From the NCBI RefSeq assembly GCF_029626155.1, contig NZ_JARUBL010000001.1:2418001-2482000 (forward strand): 64,000 nucleotides of DNA, given 5' to 3'. How positions within the stretch are numbered: the first letter of the stretch is position 1; every line of letters begins with the position of its first letter. Shown here in pieces: positions 1 to 7,747 of the stretch. The notes beneath the pieces are model-generated. The model saw only the letters and a list, made by a program, of their open reading frames with translations. It did no database searches and was not told the DNA's origin. The DNA is from Solwaraspora sp. WMMD1047. Its GTDB lineage: Bacteria > Actinomycetota > Actinomycetes > Mycobacteriales > Micromonosporaceae. The translations under genes and the position numbers were made by a program.

Positions 1-1
1 C

Positions 2-568
2 GCGGTGATCGGCGACGCCGAGAACACCCAGCCCAGCAACACCACCGGGCCGGACGTGCCGGCGACCGGCACCGGTGGTGCGAACGCGTTGACCACCCAG
101 TTGGCGTTGGTGGCGCGCTGTGTCGAGGTGGGGGTGCCGACCCGGGTCTACTCGGTGAGCCTCGGCGGCTTCGACACGCACGCCCAGGAGGTGGTGGCGC
201 AGGAGGCGCTGCTCGGGCAGCTCGATCAGGCGTTGGCTGGGTTCGCGACCCGGATGGCCGGGTCGACGGCAGGCCGCCGGGTGGCGGTGGTGGTCTACAG
301 CGAGTTCGGCCGGCGGGTGCGGGCGAACGCGTCGCAGGGCACCGACCACGGCACCGCCGGCCCGGTCTTCGTCCTCGGTGACCGGGTGCTCGGCGGCCTG
401 TACGGGGAGCATCCGAGCCTGACCGACCTGGACCACGACGACCTGAAGGCGACGACGGACTTCCGCGACGTCTTCGGGACGGTCCTCACCTCGGTGCTGG
501 GGGTGGAGGCGTCCCGCTACATCGACGACCACGAGCTGCGGTCGCTGCCGCTGTTCGCGACCGCCTGA
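2..568 (+). CDS. DUF1501 family protein, C-terminal part (5' end outside window)
   Basis: The reading frame is open from the left edge to a TGA at 566-568, so the true start lies outside. The visible 188 residues have the look of the C-terminal half of DUF1501 (sulfatase-like, often Tat-exported) proteins: a SLGGFDTHAQ segment with Asp and His, then a VYSEFGRR segment and a GTDHG motif, which are typical metal/active-site-like blocks of that family. Function of the family is not well established; members often sit beside a DUF1800 partner, which would be to the left. A GTG at position 5 is in frame but is not a credible start because the family is about 400 residues. Identity is a family-level call from motifs only. 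Confidence 0.75.
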   Translation, partial: AVIGDAENTQPSNTTGPDVPATGTGGANALTTQLALVARCVEVGVPTRVYSVSLGGFDTHAQEVVAQEALLGQLDQALAGFATRMAGSTAGRRVAVVVYSEFGRRVRANASQGTDHGTAGPVFVLGDRVLGGLYGEHPSLTDLDHDDLKATTDFRDVFGTVLTSVLGVEASRYIDDHELRSLPLFATA

Positions 569-584
569 CCGGCCGGCCGGTGGC

Positions 585-2267
585 TCAGCGGCCGCCGCCC
601 CGGAACACCTCGGCGATGGTGCGCAGCAGCACCTTGGCGTCGAGCCAGAGCGACCAGTTCTCGATGTAGTAGTTGTCGAACCGGGCCCGGTCGGAGATCG
701 GCGTGTCCCCGCGCAGCCCGCTGACCTGCGCCAGCCCGGTCAGCCCCATCGGCACCCGGTGCCGCATCGCGTAGTCGGGGTGTTCGGCGGAGAACTTCTC
801 CACGAAGTAGGGCCGCTCCGGGCGGGGTCCGACGACTGTCATGTCGCCGCGCAGGATGTTCCACAGCTGGGGGAGTTCGTCGAGTGAGGTGCGGCGCATG
901 AACCGACCGACCGGCCCGATCCGCTGGTCGTCCGCAATGGACCACCTGGTCTGGGACTCCTGCTCGTCGTGGGGCCGCATGGTGCGGAACTTGATCACCT
1001 TGAACGGTCGGCCGTGCCGGCCGACCCGGTCCTGGTAGAAGAAGATGCCCCGGCCGCCCTCGGCCAGGGTGGCCAGGGCGCAGAGCAGCAGCAGCGGGCT
1101 GAGGACCACCAGCGCGACGGTGGCGAAGACGAGATCCGAACAGCGCTTGACGGCCCAGCGCGGCCCGGAGAGGGCGGTGTGCCGGATCTGCACGACCGGG
1201 ATCGCCCCGATGTGGTCGGGCAGCCCACCCTGCGACCGCGAACCCCACAACCGGGGTACGACGAACAGGTCGCAGCCCACGCAGGCGGGTCGGCGCAGGA
1301 CCTCCATCAGCGCCGGCTCCGGGACCTCCACGTCCGCGATGATCAGGACGTCGCAGTCGACCATCGGAATCGTCGACTCCAGGTCGTCGAGGGTGGCCAA
1401 CAGCGGGACCGGCGGCCCGTCGGTGCGCTGCGGCCCGACCCCGACGTGCCCGACGAAGCGCAGGCCGTACCGGGGATAGCGGCGCAGCAGCCGGGACAGC
1501 TCCACCGCGACCGGTCCGCTGCCCAGGATGATCGCGTTGTGTTCGACCCAGCGGTGCCGGCGGGCGAAGGTGACGGTGGCGCGGGTGACGGCCCGCCCGA
1601 CGATGACCAGCCCGGCGGAGATCGCGACGCTGCGCATGAACCCGGCGCCGTACTCGACGGAGTCGTGCCGCAGGGCCGCGATGATCGAGACGATCGAGGC
1701 GGCGGCCAACAGCCGCCCGCAGAGGCTGGGCAGCTCGTCCAGAATGCTCATGTGCCGCCGGGCCCGGTAGAGCCCGCCGGCCGCGAAGATCGTCACGGTG
1801 AGCGCGGCGGCTACCAGCGTCCCGCGCCAGTAGGTCCGGGTCCAGAGCAGCGGGCCGAGCAGGGCGATCAGGTCGACCGGCGCGGTGAGCATCCAGGCCC
1901 GTAGCTGCCGGGTCCGCCGGGACGTCTCCGAGCCGACGTACGGCAGCACGGTGGTGGTGGCCGTGCTCTCGGCCCGCTCGGGAGCGCGCTGCTGCGGAAT
2001 CGCGCCCGGGTGCCCTACGGCCGGGTGCTCCACGGGCGGGGCGGGGCGGTCGGCGATGGCGTCGCGGGCGGCGGTGGCGGGGCGGTCGGCGATGGCGTCG
2101 CGGGCGGCGGTGGCGGGGCGGTCGGCGGTGGCGTCGCGGTCGGTGGGACGGCCGACAGCCGGGGTGCGGCGGTCGGTGGAGTCGCCGCCGGCCGGTGGCT
2201 TGGCGGCGACGATCGGCAGCTCGACGGTCGCTCCATGTACGACGGTCGGCAGGCTCGAAGTCTCCAT
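585..2267 (-). CDS. Exopolysaccharide biosynthesis polyprenyl glycosylphosphotransferase
   Basis: Predicted membrane enzyme of 560 aa that would transfer a sugar-1-phosphate to undecaprenyl phosphate, the first step of a surface glycopolymer. Residues about 100-230 hold the hydrophobic segments of the N-terminal membrane domain, followed by a Rossmann-like region (AIILGSGPVAVELSR). The C-terminal bacterial sugar transferase domain follows, with the KRCSDLVFA segment, an FKVIKFRTM block, SLDELPQLWNILRGDM and VGPRPERP. The first ~90 residues are low complexity (Ala/Arg/Asp/Pro) and contain a 36-nt tandem repeat at 2043-2150. The start is the ATG at 2267, chosen because the homologous part begins well downstream and the open frame continues upstream only by chance. 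The LCP gene next door is consistent with wall glycopolymer assembly. Confidence 0.88.
   Translation of the reverse strand: METSSLPTVVHGATVELPIVAAKPPAGGDSTDRRTPAVGRPTDRDATADRPATAARDAIADRPATAARDAIADRPAPPVEHPAVGHPGAIPQQRAPERAESTATTTVLPYVGSETSRRTRQLRAWMLTAPVDLIALLGPLLWTRTYWRGTLVAAALTVTIFAAGGLYRARRHMSILDELPSLCGRLLAAASIVSIIAALRHDSVEYGAGFMRSVAISAGLVIVGRAVTRATVTFARRHRWVEHNAIILGSGPVAVELSRLLRRYPRYGLRFVGHVGVGPQRTDGPPVPLLATLDDLESTIPMVDCDVLIIADVEVPEPALMEVLRRPACVGCDLFVVPRLWGSRSQGGLPDHIGAIPVVQIRHTALSGPRWAVKRCSDLVFATVALVVLSPLLLLCALATLAEGGRGIFFYQDRVGRHGRPFKVIKFRTMRPHDEQESQTRWSIADDQRIGPVGRFMRRTSLDELPQLWNILRGDMTVVGPRPERPYFVEKFSAEHPDYAMRHRVPMGLTGLAQVSGLRGDTPISDRARFDNYYIENWSLWLDAKVLLRTIAEVFRGGGR
2043..2150. repeat. 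36-bp tandem repeat inside the sugar transferase gene
   Basis: Two perfect 36-bp copies (2043-2078 and 2079-2114) are followed by a partial third. They keep the reading frame and encode a repeated Asp-Arg-Pro-Ala-Thr-Ala-Ala-Arg-Asp-Ala-Ile-Ala unit in the disordered N-terminus of the glycosylphosphotransferase. This looks like replication slippage tolerated in a flexible cytoplasmic tail. Confidence 0.9.
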
Positions 2268-2377
2268 GATCCCCCATTGAGGTGCGCCCACGTGGTACGC
2301 GGGCGCAGCCGCTGCGAGCAGGATACGGCCCGTCCCCGACGGCTCGCCAGGCAGTGAACGGAGCCGATGCCGAGCCG

Positions 2378-3556
2378 CTACTTGGCGGCGGCCAGGATGT
2401 CGGGGACCGCGTCGCGCCGGACGGCGTCGTAGAGGGTCTTGGCGCCGGCGGTGTCGGTGAGCACGACGCTCTCGCTGCCGATCATGCCGGTGCCCTTGGT
2501 GGGGCTGGTGCAGAAGGTGAGGTCGCTGCCGCGCAGGTGCCGCAGGTCGGTGGCCATGTCGAACAGGGAGAGCGTCTCGTCGACCGAGACCGCGTTCGCG
2601 GTGGCCTTGATGAAGGAGTTCAGCCCGCCCGGGTCGGTGAGCAGGCCACCGGAGGCGGCCTTGTCCAGGATGGCCTTGATGACCTGCTGCTGGTGGCGGA
2701 TGCGGGCGAAGTCGCCGTCGGCGAAGGCGAACCGCTCCCGCGCGTAGTCGAGCGCGGCGGCGCCGTCCATCACCTGCCGGCCGGCCTTGAACTCGCGGCG
2801 CCCGTCCGGGTTCAGCGAGTGGGTGGAGGTGAACGCCTCCTCGACGTCGATCTCGACGCCGCCGAGCGCGTCGATGATCTCCTTGAAGCCGGCGAAGTCC
2901 ACCATCACCACATGGTCGATGCGGACCCCGCTGAACTTCTCCACGGTCTGCACCATCAGCGGCAGCCCGCCCCAGGCGAACGCCGCGTTGATCTTCGCCT
3001 CCCGGTTGCCGTGCTGGCCGTTCTTGGACGCCGGCACGAACACCCAGGTGTCGCGCGGGATCGAGATGAGCTGGGCGCTGGACCGGTCCTTGGGCAGGTG
3101 GGCCAGGATGATGGTGTCGCTGCGCGAGCCGGAGGCGTTCTCCGGGTCGCGGGAGTCGCTGCCGAGGATCAGCAGGTTCTTGGCGTCCGCCACCTCCTTG
3201 ACCGGGCGGGACTCCTCGGGGACCTCGGTGAACGCGTCGACCCGCTCGATGTCGGACTCGATGGAGCGCAGGTAGAGCCCGGTGCCGACCAGCCCCGCGC
3301 CGCCGAGCAGGGCGAGCACCAGGACGCTTATCAGCACGATCTTCCGGGCCCGCCGGCGGCGCTTCGGCGCCGGGGGCGCGGCCGGGTCCGCGCCGGCCGA
3401 CGTGGGCGGACCGCCCGGCGCGGTTCGACCGTCGGGCCTGCTCCGACCGTACGGCCCGGCGCCGCCGTCGGGCGTCGGCCCGCCCGACGAGTCCAACTCG
3501 GTCGGTCGCGGGAACGCCTGGGTCGCGTCGGTATCGTCGAGGGAACGACGTGGCAT
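2378..3556 (-). CDS. LytR-CpsA-Psr (LCP) family protein
   Basis: A 392-aa type II membrane protein: about 65 residues of Pro/Gly-rich cytoplasmic tail, an Arg/Lys cluster (KRRRRARK), one membrane helix at about residues 72-95, then an extracytoplasmic LCP domain. Hallmarks of the LCP fold are visible: NLLILGSDSRD, SRSDTIILAHL, LISIPRDTWV, KINAAFAWGG and the ALDYARERFAFADGDFARI block with the Arg/Asp residues that bind the polyprenyl pyrophosphate. LCP enzymes attach glycopolymers from lipid carriers to peptidoglycan or arabinogalactan. It lies just upstream of the sugar-phosphate transferase on the same strand (110 bp gap), which supports a shared role in wall polymer assembly. Confidence 0.92.
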   Translation of the reverse strand: MPRRSLDDTDATQAFPRPTELDSSGGPTPDGGAGPYGRSRPDGRTAPGGPPTSAGADPAAPPAPKRRRRARKIVLISVLVLALLGGAGLVGTGLYLRSIESDIERVDAFTEVPEESRPVKEVADAKNLLILGSDSRDPENASGSRSDTIILAHLPKDRSSAQLISIPRDTWVFVPASKNGQHGNREAKINAAFAWGGLPLMVQTVEKFSGVRIDHVVMVDFAGFKEIIDALGGVEIDVEEAFTSTHSLNPDGRREFKAGRQVMDGAAALDYARERFAFADGDFARIRHQQQVIKAILDKAASGGLLTDPGGLNSFIKATANAVSVDETLSLFDMATDLRHLRGSDLTFCTSPTKGTGMIGSESVVLTDTAGAKTLYDAVRRDAVPDILAAAK

Positions 3557-3610
3557 GGCGCAATCGTACTGATTGGCGTTTCGTCCCGATGTCCCCGTCG
3601 ACAGGTGGTG

Positions 3611-4024
3611 TCAGAGGTTACCCAGGATCCGGGTCGGGGTGATCTCGATGACCACCCGCTCGGGGTTGGGGCGCGGTTGCCGGTAGCGCTCGGCGTACCG
3701 GCGTTCGGCCTCGGCGACCGAGGTCGGATCGGTGCCCAGCGTCGCGAGACCCTCCACGGTCACCCAGCGGCGCCCGTCGACCTGGCAGACCGCGACCGGG
3801 ACGCCGGCCGGGCCGGCGGCGCCGACGTGCCGGGCCTTGGTGGAGCCGGCCGAGGTGATGACCCGGGCCAGGTTGGCGACGGCGTCGAAGGTGACCCCGA
3901 CCGGTACGACGTGCGGTGTCCCGTCGGCCCGCAGGGTGGTCAGGGTGGCCAGGTGCCGCTCGGCCCAGAAGGCGAGCAGCCGCTCGTCGTCCGGCGCCAA
4001 CCGGTGGTCGACCCGCCGTCCCAT
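3611..4024 (-). CDS. PPOX-class (pyridoxamine 5'-phosphate oxidase fold) F420-dependent oxidoreductase
   Basis: 137 aa with the split-barrel fold signature of the FDOR/PPOX proteins: FWAERHLATLTTLRADGTPHVVPVG at the start (position and key residues: residues 20-45), then KARHVGAAGP, RWVTVEGLA and a C-terminal VVIEITPTRILG. Such actinobacterial proteins use F420 or a flavin to reduce small substrates; the substrate cannot be read from sequence. The frame stays open to 4105, but the ATG at 4024 has a GAGGAG nine bases upstream and matches where homology begins, so it is preferred. The gene is divergent from the XRE regulator at 4255. Confidence 0.78.
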   Translation of the reverse strand: MGRRVDHRLAPDDERLLAFWAERHLATLTTLRADGTPHVVPVGVTFDAVANLARVITSAGSTKARHVGAAGPAGVPVAVCQVDGRRWVTVEGLATLGTDPTSVAEAERRYAERYRQPRPNPERVVIEITPTRILGNL

Positions 4025-4157
4025 CCCCGCCAACTCCTCTACGCCGACGACGCCTGCCGAATCGAGGCTACCGATTCCAAATCGTCGAGATCGCCGAAAC
4101 GCCATCCACAGTGTTTTCGATCACCACAACCCGCTATTGTCGGTTGCGCAGTCCGCA

Positions 4158-4242
4158 CAGTTGGTAACTGTCATCGATGTTGTGACATCGGCCCGCCTAT
4201 CGGATCATCCGGTGCGGAGCGCGGAGTATTCCATTCTGGAAT
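4158..4242. promoter_or_regulatory. Three palindromes in the promoter region of the first XRE gene
   Basis: The 149-bp intergenic region between divergent genes holds CAGTTGGTAACTG (4158-4170), GATGT-N4-ACATC (4176-4189) and ATTCCATTCTGGAAT (4228-4242). The last abuts the GGAGGAG ribosome site at 4243-4249. An HTH protein bound here could block its own gene; the binding protein is inferred, the palindromes are seen. Confidence 0.5.
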
Positions 4243-4254
4243 GGAGGAGAGTGC

Positions 4255-5133
4255 GTGCTGGACGTCGTCGGGTCGACGGTGCCGAGGCGCCAACTCGGCC
4301 GTTATCTGCAACAGCGCCGCACCGAGGGGAATCTCTCGGTGCAGCGGGTCTGCGCCGAGCTGGACTGCTCGCCGCAGAAGCTCTGGCGGATCGAGTCCGG
4401 CCTGGCCACCGTGAAGGTGCCGGACGTACGGGCACTCTGCGAGGTCTACGCCATCGGCCCGGAGATGACAAAGCTTCTGGTCGACCTCGCGAAGCAGGGC
4501 AGCCCGACCGGTTGGTGGCAGGCTTATGACGACATCGTGCCCGACTGGTTCGAGCCGTATCTCGTGCTGGAGTCCAGCGCCGACCGGCTGCGCCACTACG
4601 ACACCGAACTGGTGCACGGACTGCTGCAGACCGTTCGCTACATGACCGAGGTGATCAAGGTCGGTCGGCCGGAACTGTCTGAGGAAAAGCAGCATCGACG
4701 CGTCGAGTTGCGCCAGCAACGTCAGAAGATGCTCGGCCGCAGCGGCCCGCTCCGCGCCCGGATGGAATTCATCCTCAGCGAGGCGGTGCTGCGCCGCCCG
4801 ATCCGCGACCACGCGGCGATGGCCGACCAGTTGCGCTATCTCGCCGAGATCAACGAACTGCCTGACATCAGCGTCCGGGTGCTGCCGCTGTCCGTCGGTC
4901 CGCACGCCGCCTCGGTGGCCGGCAGCTTCGCCGTCCTCGACTTCCCACAGCCCCGGCGGCAGGACGGCGACCCGCCGGTGGTCTACCAGGAGGGCCCGAC
5001 CGGCGCGCTCTATCTCGACCGGCCGGTGGAGATCGCCCTTTTCGACGGCATCTGGCAGGCCCTTACCGAGCTGGCGTTGAGCGAGCGAGAATCGAGCGAC
5101 ATCATCTACTCATTCGCAGGGGAGCGGCGATGA
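4255..5133 (+). CDS. XRE-family helix-turn-helix regulator with DUF5753 domain
   Basis: 292 aa. Residues about 13-70 form a Cro/CI-type HTH (LGRYLQQRRTEGNLSVQRVC then SPQKLWRIESG). The remainder is the DUF5753 ligand/effector-like domain, with the WWQAYDDIVPDWFEPYLVLE block, LVHGLLQT, and the C-terminal GSFAVLDFP and YLDRPVEIALF motifs. The GTG start is supported by GGAGGAG at 4243-4249. The gene overlaps the following DUF397 gene by 4 bp (ATGA). Streptomyces homologs of this pair (BldB/WhiJ/AbaA-like systems) modulate development and antibiotic production; which target this pair controls is unknown. Confidence 0.9.
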   Translation: MLDVVGSTVPRRQLGRYLQQRRTEGNLSVQRVCAELDCSPQKLWRIESGLATVKVPDVRALCEVYAIGPEMTKLLVDLAKQGSPTGWWQAYDDIVPDWFEPYLVLESSADRLRHYDTELVHGLLQTVRYMTEVIKVGRPELSEEKQHRRVELRQQRQKMLGRSGPLRARMEFILSEAVLRRPIRDHAAMADQLRYLAEINELPDISVRVLPLSVGPHAASVAGSFAVLDFPQPRRQDGDPPVVYQEGPTGALYLDRPVEIALFDGIWQALTELALSERESSDIIYSFAGERR

Positions 5134-5321
5134 CTGACCTGACGGGCGCCCGCTGGCGCAAGAGTTCCCGCAGCGGGGCGGACGGAAGCTGTGTCGAGGT
5201 GGCCGGCAACCTGCCAGCCGTGGTGGCGGTCCGGGACAGCAAGGACCCGCACGGCCCCGCCCTCACCTTCGCCCCCACCACCTGGCGCACCTTCCTCCGC
5301 TCGCTCCCCGGACCGAAGTAG
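5130..5321 (+). CDS. DUF397 domain-containing small protein
   Basis: 63 aa with the complete DUF397 signature: WRKSSRSGADGSCVEVA near the N-terminus, VAVRDSKDP in the middle and an FAPTTWRTFL end. DUF397 proteins are the usual partner encoded right after a DUF5753 HTH regulator, as here with a 4-bp overlap. They are thought to act as its antagonist or partner in WhiJ-like systems. Its TAG stop lies inside the left arm of the terminator hairpin at 5318-5367. Confidence 0.92.
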   Translation: MTDLTGARWRKSSRSGADGSCVEVAGNLPAVVAVRDSKDPHGPALTFAPTTWRTFLRSLPGPK

Positions 5322-5367
5322 ATCTTGGATAATGCCCCCATAGGGGCCATTCCGTACCAAGATCTAC
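5318..5367. terminator. Bidirectional terminator hairpin between convergent genes
   Basis: Perfect 11-bp arms GTAGATCTTGG (5318-5328) and CCAAGATCTAC (5357-5367), with an inner nearly paired segment (AATGCCCCC against GGGGCCATT). Both convergent genes end with a TAG that is part of the arms (5319-5321 on plus, 5366-5364 on minus). Confidence 0.8.
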
Positions 5368-5837
5368 GGCGTCGCGGGTTCGCGGCGCATCGGGAGGTGG
5401 GGGATACCGTCCTCGACGTACTGCGGGCCGGTGGGGGTGAAGCCGTAGCGGCGGTAGAGGTCGGCCAGGTGTGCCTGCGCGTCCAGCACGCACGGGCGGT
5501 GACCGACGATCTCCAATGCCTCGGTCATCAGCCGGCCGGCGTGCCCACCGCCCCGGACCGACGGCGCGACCACCACCCGGCCGATCCGGGCGATCCCGCC
5601 CGGCTCGTCGACCCCGCCCGGGTCGGTCAGCAGCCGCAGGTAGGCGATCGGCGCCCCGTTGTCGGCCAGCCAGAGATGCCGGGTGCCGGGCTCCAGGTCG
5701 CGGCCGTCCAGCTCCGGGTAGGCGCACTCCTGCTCGACCACGAACACGTCGACCCGCAGCTTCAGCAGGTCGTACAGGATGCGGGTGTTGAGGTCGGCGA
5801 AGGACGCCACCCGGAACTCGATCTGCTGGGGCTGCAT
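5364..5837 (-). CDS. GNAT family N-acetyltransferase (ElaA-like)
   Basis: 157 aa. The order of blocks fits the ElaA branch of the GNAT superfamily: LYDLLKLRVDVFVVEQECAY at the N-terminus (residues about 20-40), then DGRDLEPGTRHLWL, the acetyl-CoA-binding motif A as RIGRVVVAPSVRGGGHAGRLM, and LDAQAHLADLYRRYGF. Members acetylate small amines; the substrate is not predictable. The frame is open to 6029 but homology starts at the ATG at 5837. Convergent with the DUF397 gene. Confidence 0.88.
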   Translation of the reverse strand: MQPQQIEFRVASFADLNTRILYDLLKLRVDVFVVEQECAYPELDGRDLEPGTRHLWLADNGAPIAYLRLLTDPGGVDEPGGIARIGRVVVAPSVRGGGHAGRLMTEALEIVGHRPCVLDAQAHLADLYRRYGFTPTGPQYVEDGIPHLPMRREPATP

Positions 5838-5862
5838 GCCGCGATGGTAGGCGGTCGCCTGG

Positions 5863-6123
5863 TCAGGCCGGTCGGGCGCCCACCGCGTCCCGGATCTCGG
5901 CGCCCCGCTCGCCCTCGACCGTGCGGGCGCAGTGCGCGCAGCAGAAGAAACGGCCCGACACCTCCACCCCGTGCCCGACGATCCGGCACCGGCAGTGCTC
6001 ACAGACCGGCGCCAGCCGGTGGATCGCACACTCGAACGAGTCGAAGGTGTGCACGTCGCCGCTGACCGTACGGATCTCGAACGTCAGCCAGTACTCGTTG
6101 CCGCAGACCTCACAGGTCCCCAT
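5863..6123 (-). CDS. Small Cys/His-rich zinc-binding protein (metallothionein-like), unknown function
   Basis: 86 aa with metal-binding spacing throughout: CEVC at residues 4-7, a DSFECAIH block, CEHCRC (41-46) and FFCCAHC (60-65). This suggests two small zinc ribbons or knuckles. Similar short proteins are widespread in actinomycetes and usually annotated as hypothetical; I do not know a function. Codon usage is strongly GC3-biased as in neighbours, which supports a real gene. It lies just upstream of the GNAT gene on the same strand (25 bp). Confidence 0.7.
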   Translation of the reverse strand: MGTCEVCGNEYWLTFEIRTVSGDVHTFDSFECAIHRLAPVCEHCRCRIVGHGVEVSGRFFCCAHCARTVEGERGAEIRDAVGARPA

Positions 6124-6244
6124 CGTGATACCCCCCGCGCTGCCGGTGAACGCCGTGCGACGCCCACCCGGCAGCCTGCGACAACCGGGCCGGCCAGGTA
6201 TCCGTAACGCCGAAATTCACCCCCGCCGGGGGACCGACGGCCGG

Positions 6245-6667
6245 TCAGGCCGAGCCGTTGGGTCCGGCCGGTTCCAGCCTCAGGCTGACGCTGTTGATGC
6301 AGTAGCGGGCGTCGGTCGGGGTGAACCCCTCGCCGTCGAACCGGTGACCCAGGTGCGAGTCACAGTTGGCGCAGCGCACCTCGGTGCGCACCATCCCCAG
6401 CGACCGGTCCTGCACGTAGCGGATCGCCCCCGGCAGCGCCTGGTCGAAGCTCGGCCAGCCGCAGTGCGAGTCGAACTTCGTGTCGCTGGCGAACAGCTCC
6501 ACCCCGCACGCCCGGCAGTGGTAGGTGCCCGGGGTCTTGGTCTCCACGTACTCGCCGGTCCACGGGCGCTCGGTGCCCGCCTCGCGCAGCACCCGGAACT
6601 CCTCCGGGCTCAGCCGCACCCGCCACTCGTCCTCGGTGCTCGGCAGCCCGGTCCTGTCAACGGCCAT
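6245..6667 (-). CDS. msrB: Peptide-methionine (R)-S-oxide reductase
   Basis: 140 aa, full length for MsrB. Zinc ligands are C51, C54, C99 and C102, and the catalytic cysteine is C123 in the RYCIN motif; the HCGWPSFD and GHRFDGEGF blocks are also present. It reduces methionine-R-sulfoxide in proteins using thioredoxin. The ATG at 6667 leaves a normal-length protein. It is divergent from the polymerase gene at 6707, with only 39 bp between the starts. Confidence 0.96.
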   Translation of the reverse strand: MAVDRTGLPSTEDEWRVRLSPEEFRVLREAGTERPWTGEYVETKTPGTYHCRACGVELFASDTKFDSHCGWPSFDQALPGAIRYVQDRSLGMVRTEVRCANCDSHLGHRFDGEGFTPTDARYCINSVSLRLEPAGPNGSA

Positions 6668-6706
6668 GCCCCCACCGTACGTCGCCAGGTGGCATAGGGT
6701 CGCGTG

Positions 6707-7735
6707 ATGAGTGGCACCGCGAAGGCGAAACCGGTCGAGATCGAGGTGGCCGGGCACACCGTCCGGCTCAGCAGCCCGGACCGGGTCTGCTTCCCGGGCC
6801 GGGGTTACACCAAGCAGGACATCTTCGACTACTACCTCGCCGTCGGGGACGGCATCATGCGCGCCCTGCGGGAGCGGCCAACCACGCTGCAGCGGTTCCC
6901 GGAGGGCATCGAGGGGGAGATGTTCTTCCAGAAGCGGGTGCCGGCCCGCGGCGTACCCCCGTGGTTGCAGACCGCCAAGATCAAGTTTCCGAGCGGCCGC
7001 AGCGCCGACGAGCTCTGCCCGGCCGACCTGGCGCACGTCGCCTGGGCGGTGCAGATGGGCACCATCGTGTTCCACCCCTGGCCGGTCCGGGGCGCCGACG
7101 TGGACCGCCCCGACGAGCTGCGGATCGACCTCGACCCGCAACCGGGCACCGACTTCGCCGACGCGGTCGAGGCAGCCGGCGAGGTCCGCGCGGTCCTCGA
7201 CGAACTGGGCGTGACCGGCTGGCCGAAGACCTCCGGCGGCCGGGGCGTGCACGTCTACCTGCGGATTCGGCCCCGCTGGACGTTCACCGAGGTACGCCGG
7301 GCGGTGATCGCGCTGGCCCGGGAGGTCGAGCGGCGCCGGCCGGACCTGGTCACCACCGCCTGGTGGAAGGAGCAGCGCGGCGCCCACGTGTTCCTGGACT
7401 ACAACCAGATGGCCCGGGACCGCACCATCGCCTGCGCGTACTCGCTGCGGGCCAACGGGCGGGCCACCGTCTCCACCCCGGTCACCTGGGACGAGCTGCC
7501 CGACGTCGAGCCCGACGACTTCGACCTGCGGACGGTCCCGGCCCGGATCGCGAAGATCGGCGACCCGCACGCCGGGATCGACGACGAGCCGTGGGACATC
7601 GACCCGCTGTTGGAGTGGGCCGACCGGGACGACCGGGACGGCTCGGGCGACCTGCCCTACCCGCCCGACCATCCGAAGATGCCCGGCGAACCGAAGCGGG
7701 TCCAGCCCTCCAAGGACCGCGACCGCAAGACCTGA
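6707..7735 (+). CDS. LigD-type polymerase domain protein (NHEJ primase-polymerase)
   Basis: 342 aa stand-alone PolDom of the archaeo-eukaryotic primase superfamily. Visible motifs are [11 protein letters not shown], the catalytic ELRIDLDPQ (two Asp), [27 protein letters not shown] and [10 protein letters not shown]. Such enzymes add ribo- or deoxyribonucleotides and fill ends during Ku-dependent end joining. No ligase or nuclease domain is fused, but a separate ATP-dependent ligase is encoded 2 kb downstream. No ku gene is in the window. GTG at 6704 directly precedes the ATG at 6707 and either could be used. Confidence 0.92.
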   Translation: MSGTAKAKPVEIEVAGHTVRLSSPDRVCFPGRGYTKQDIFDYYLAVGDGIMRALRERPTTLQRFPEGIEGEMFFQKRVPARGVPPWLQTAKIKFPSGRSADELCPADLAHVAWAVQMGTIVFHPWPVRGADVDRPDELRIDLDPQPGTDFADAVEAAGEVRAVLDELGVTGWPKTSGGRGVHVYLRIRPRWTFTEVRRAVIALAREVERRRPDLVTTAWWKEQRGAHVFLDYNQMARDRTIACAYSLRANGRATVSTPVTWDELPDVEPDDFDLRTVPARIAKIGDPHAGIDDEPWDIDPLLEWADRDDRDGSGDLPYPPDHPKMPGEPKRVQPSKDRDRKT

Positions 7736-7747
7736 CCGGCCCGTTGA

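Noticed and set aside
2282-4414. 710-codon open frame on the plus strand
   Set aside because: It lies opposite the LCP and PPOX genes; residue composition (Gly/Arg/Val/Asp) is typical of a reverse-complement shadow.
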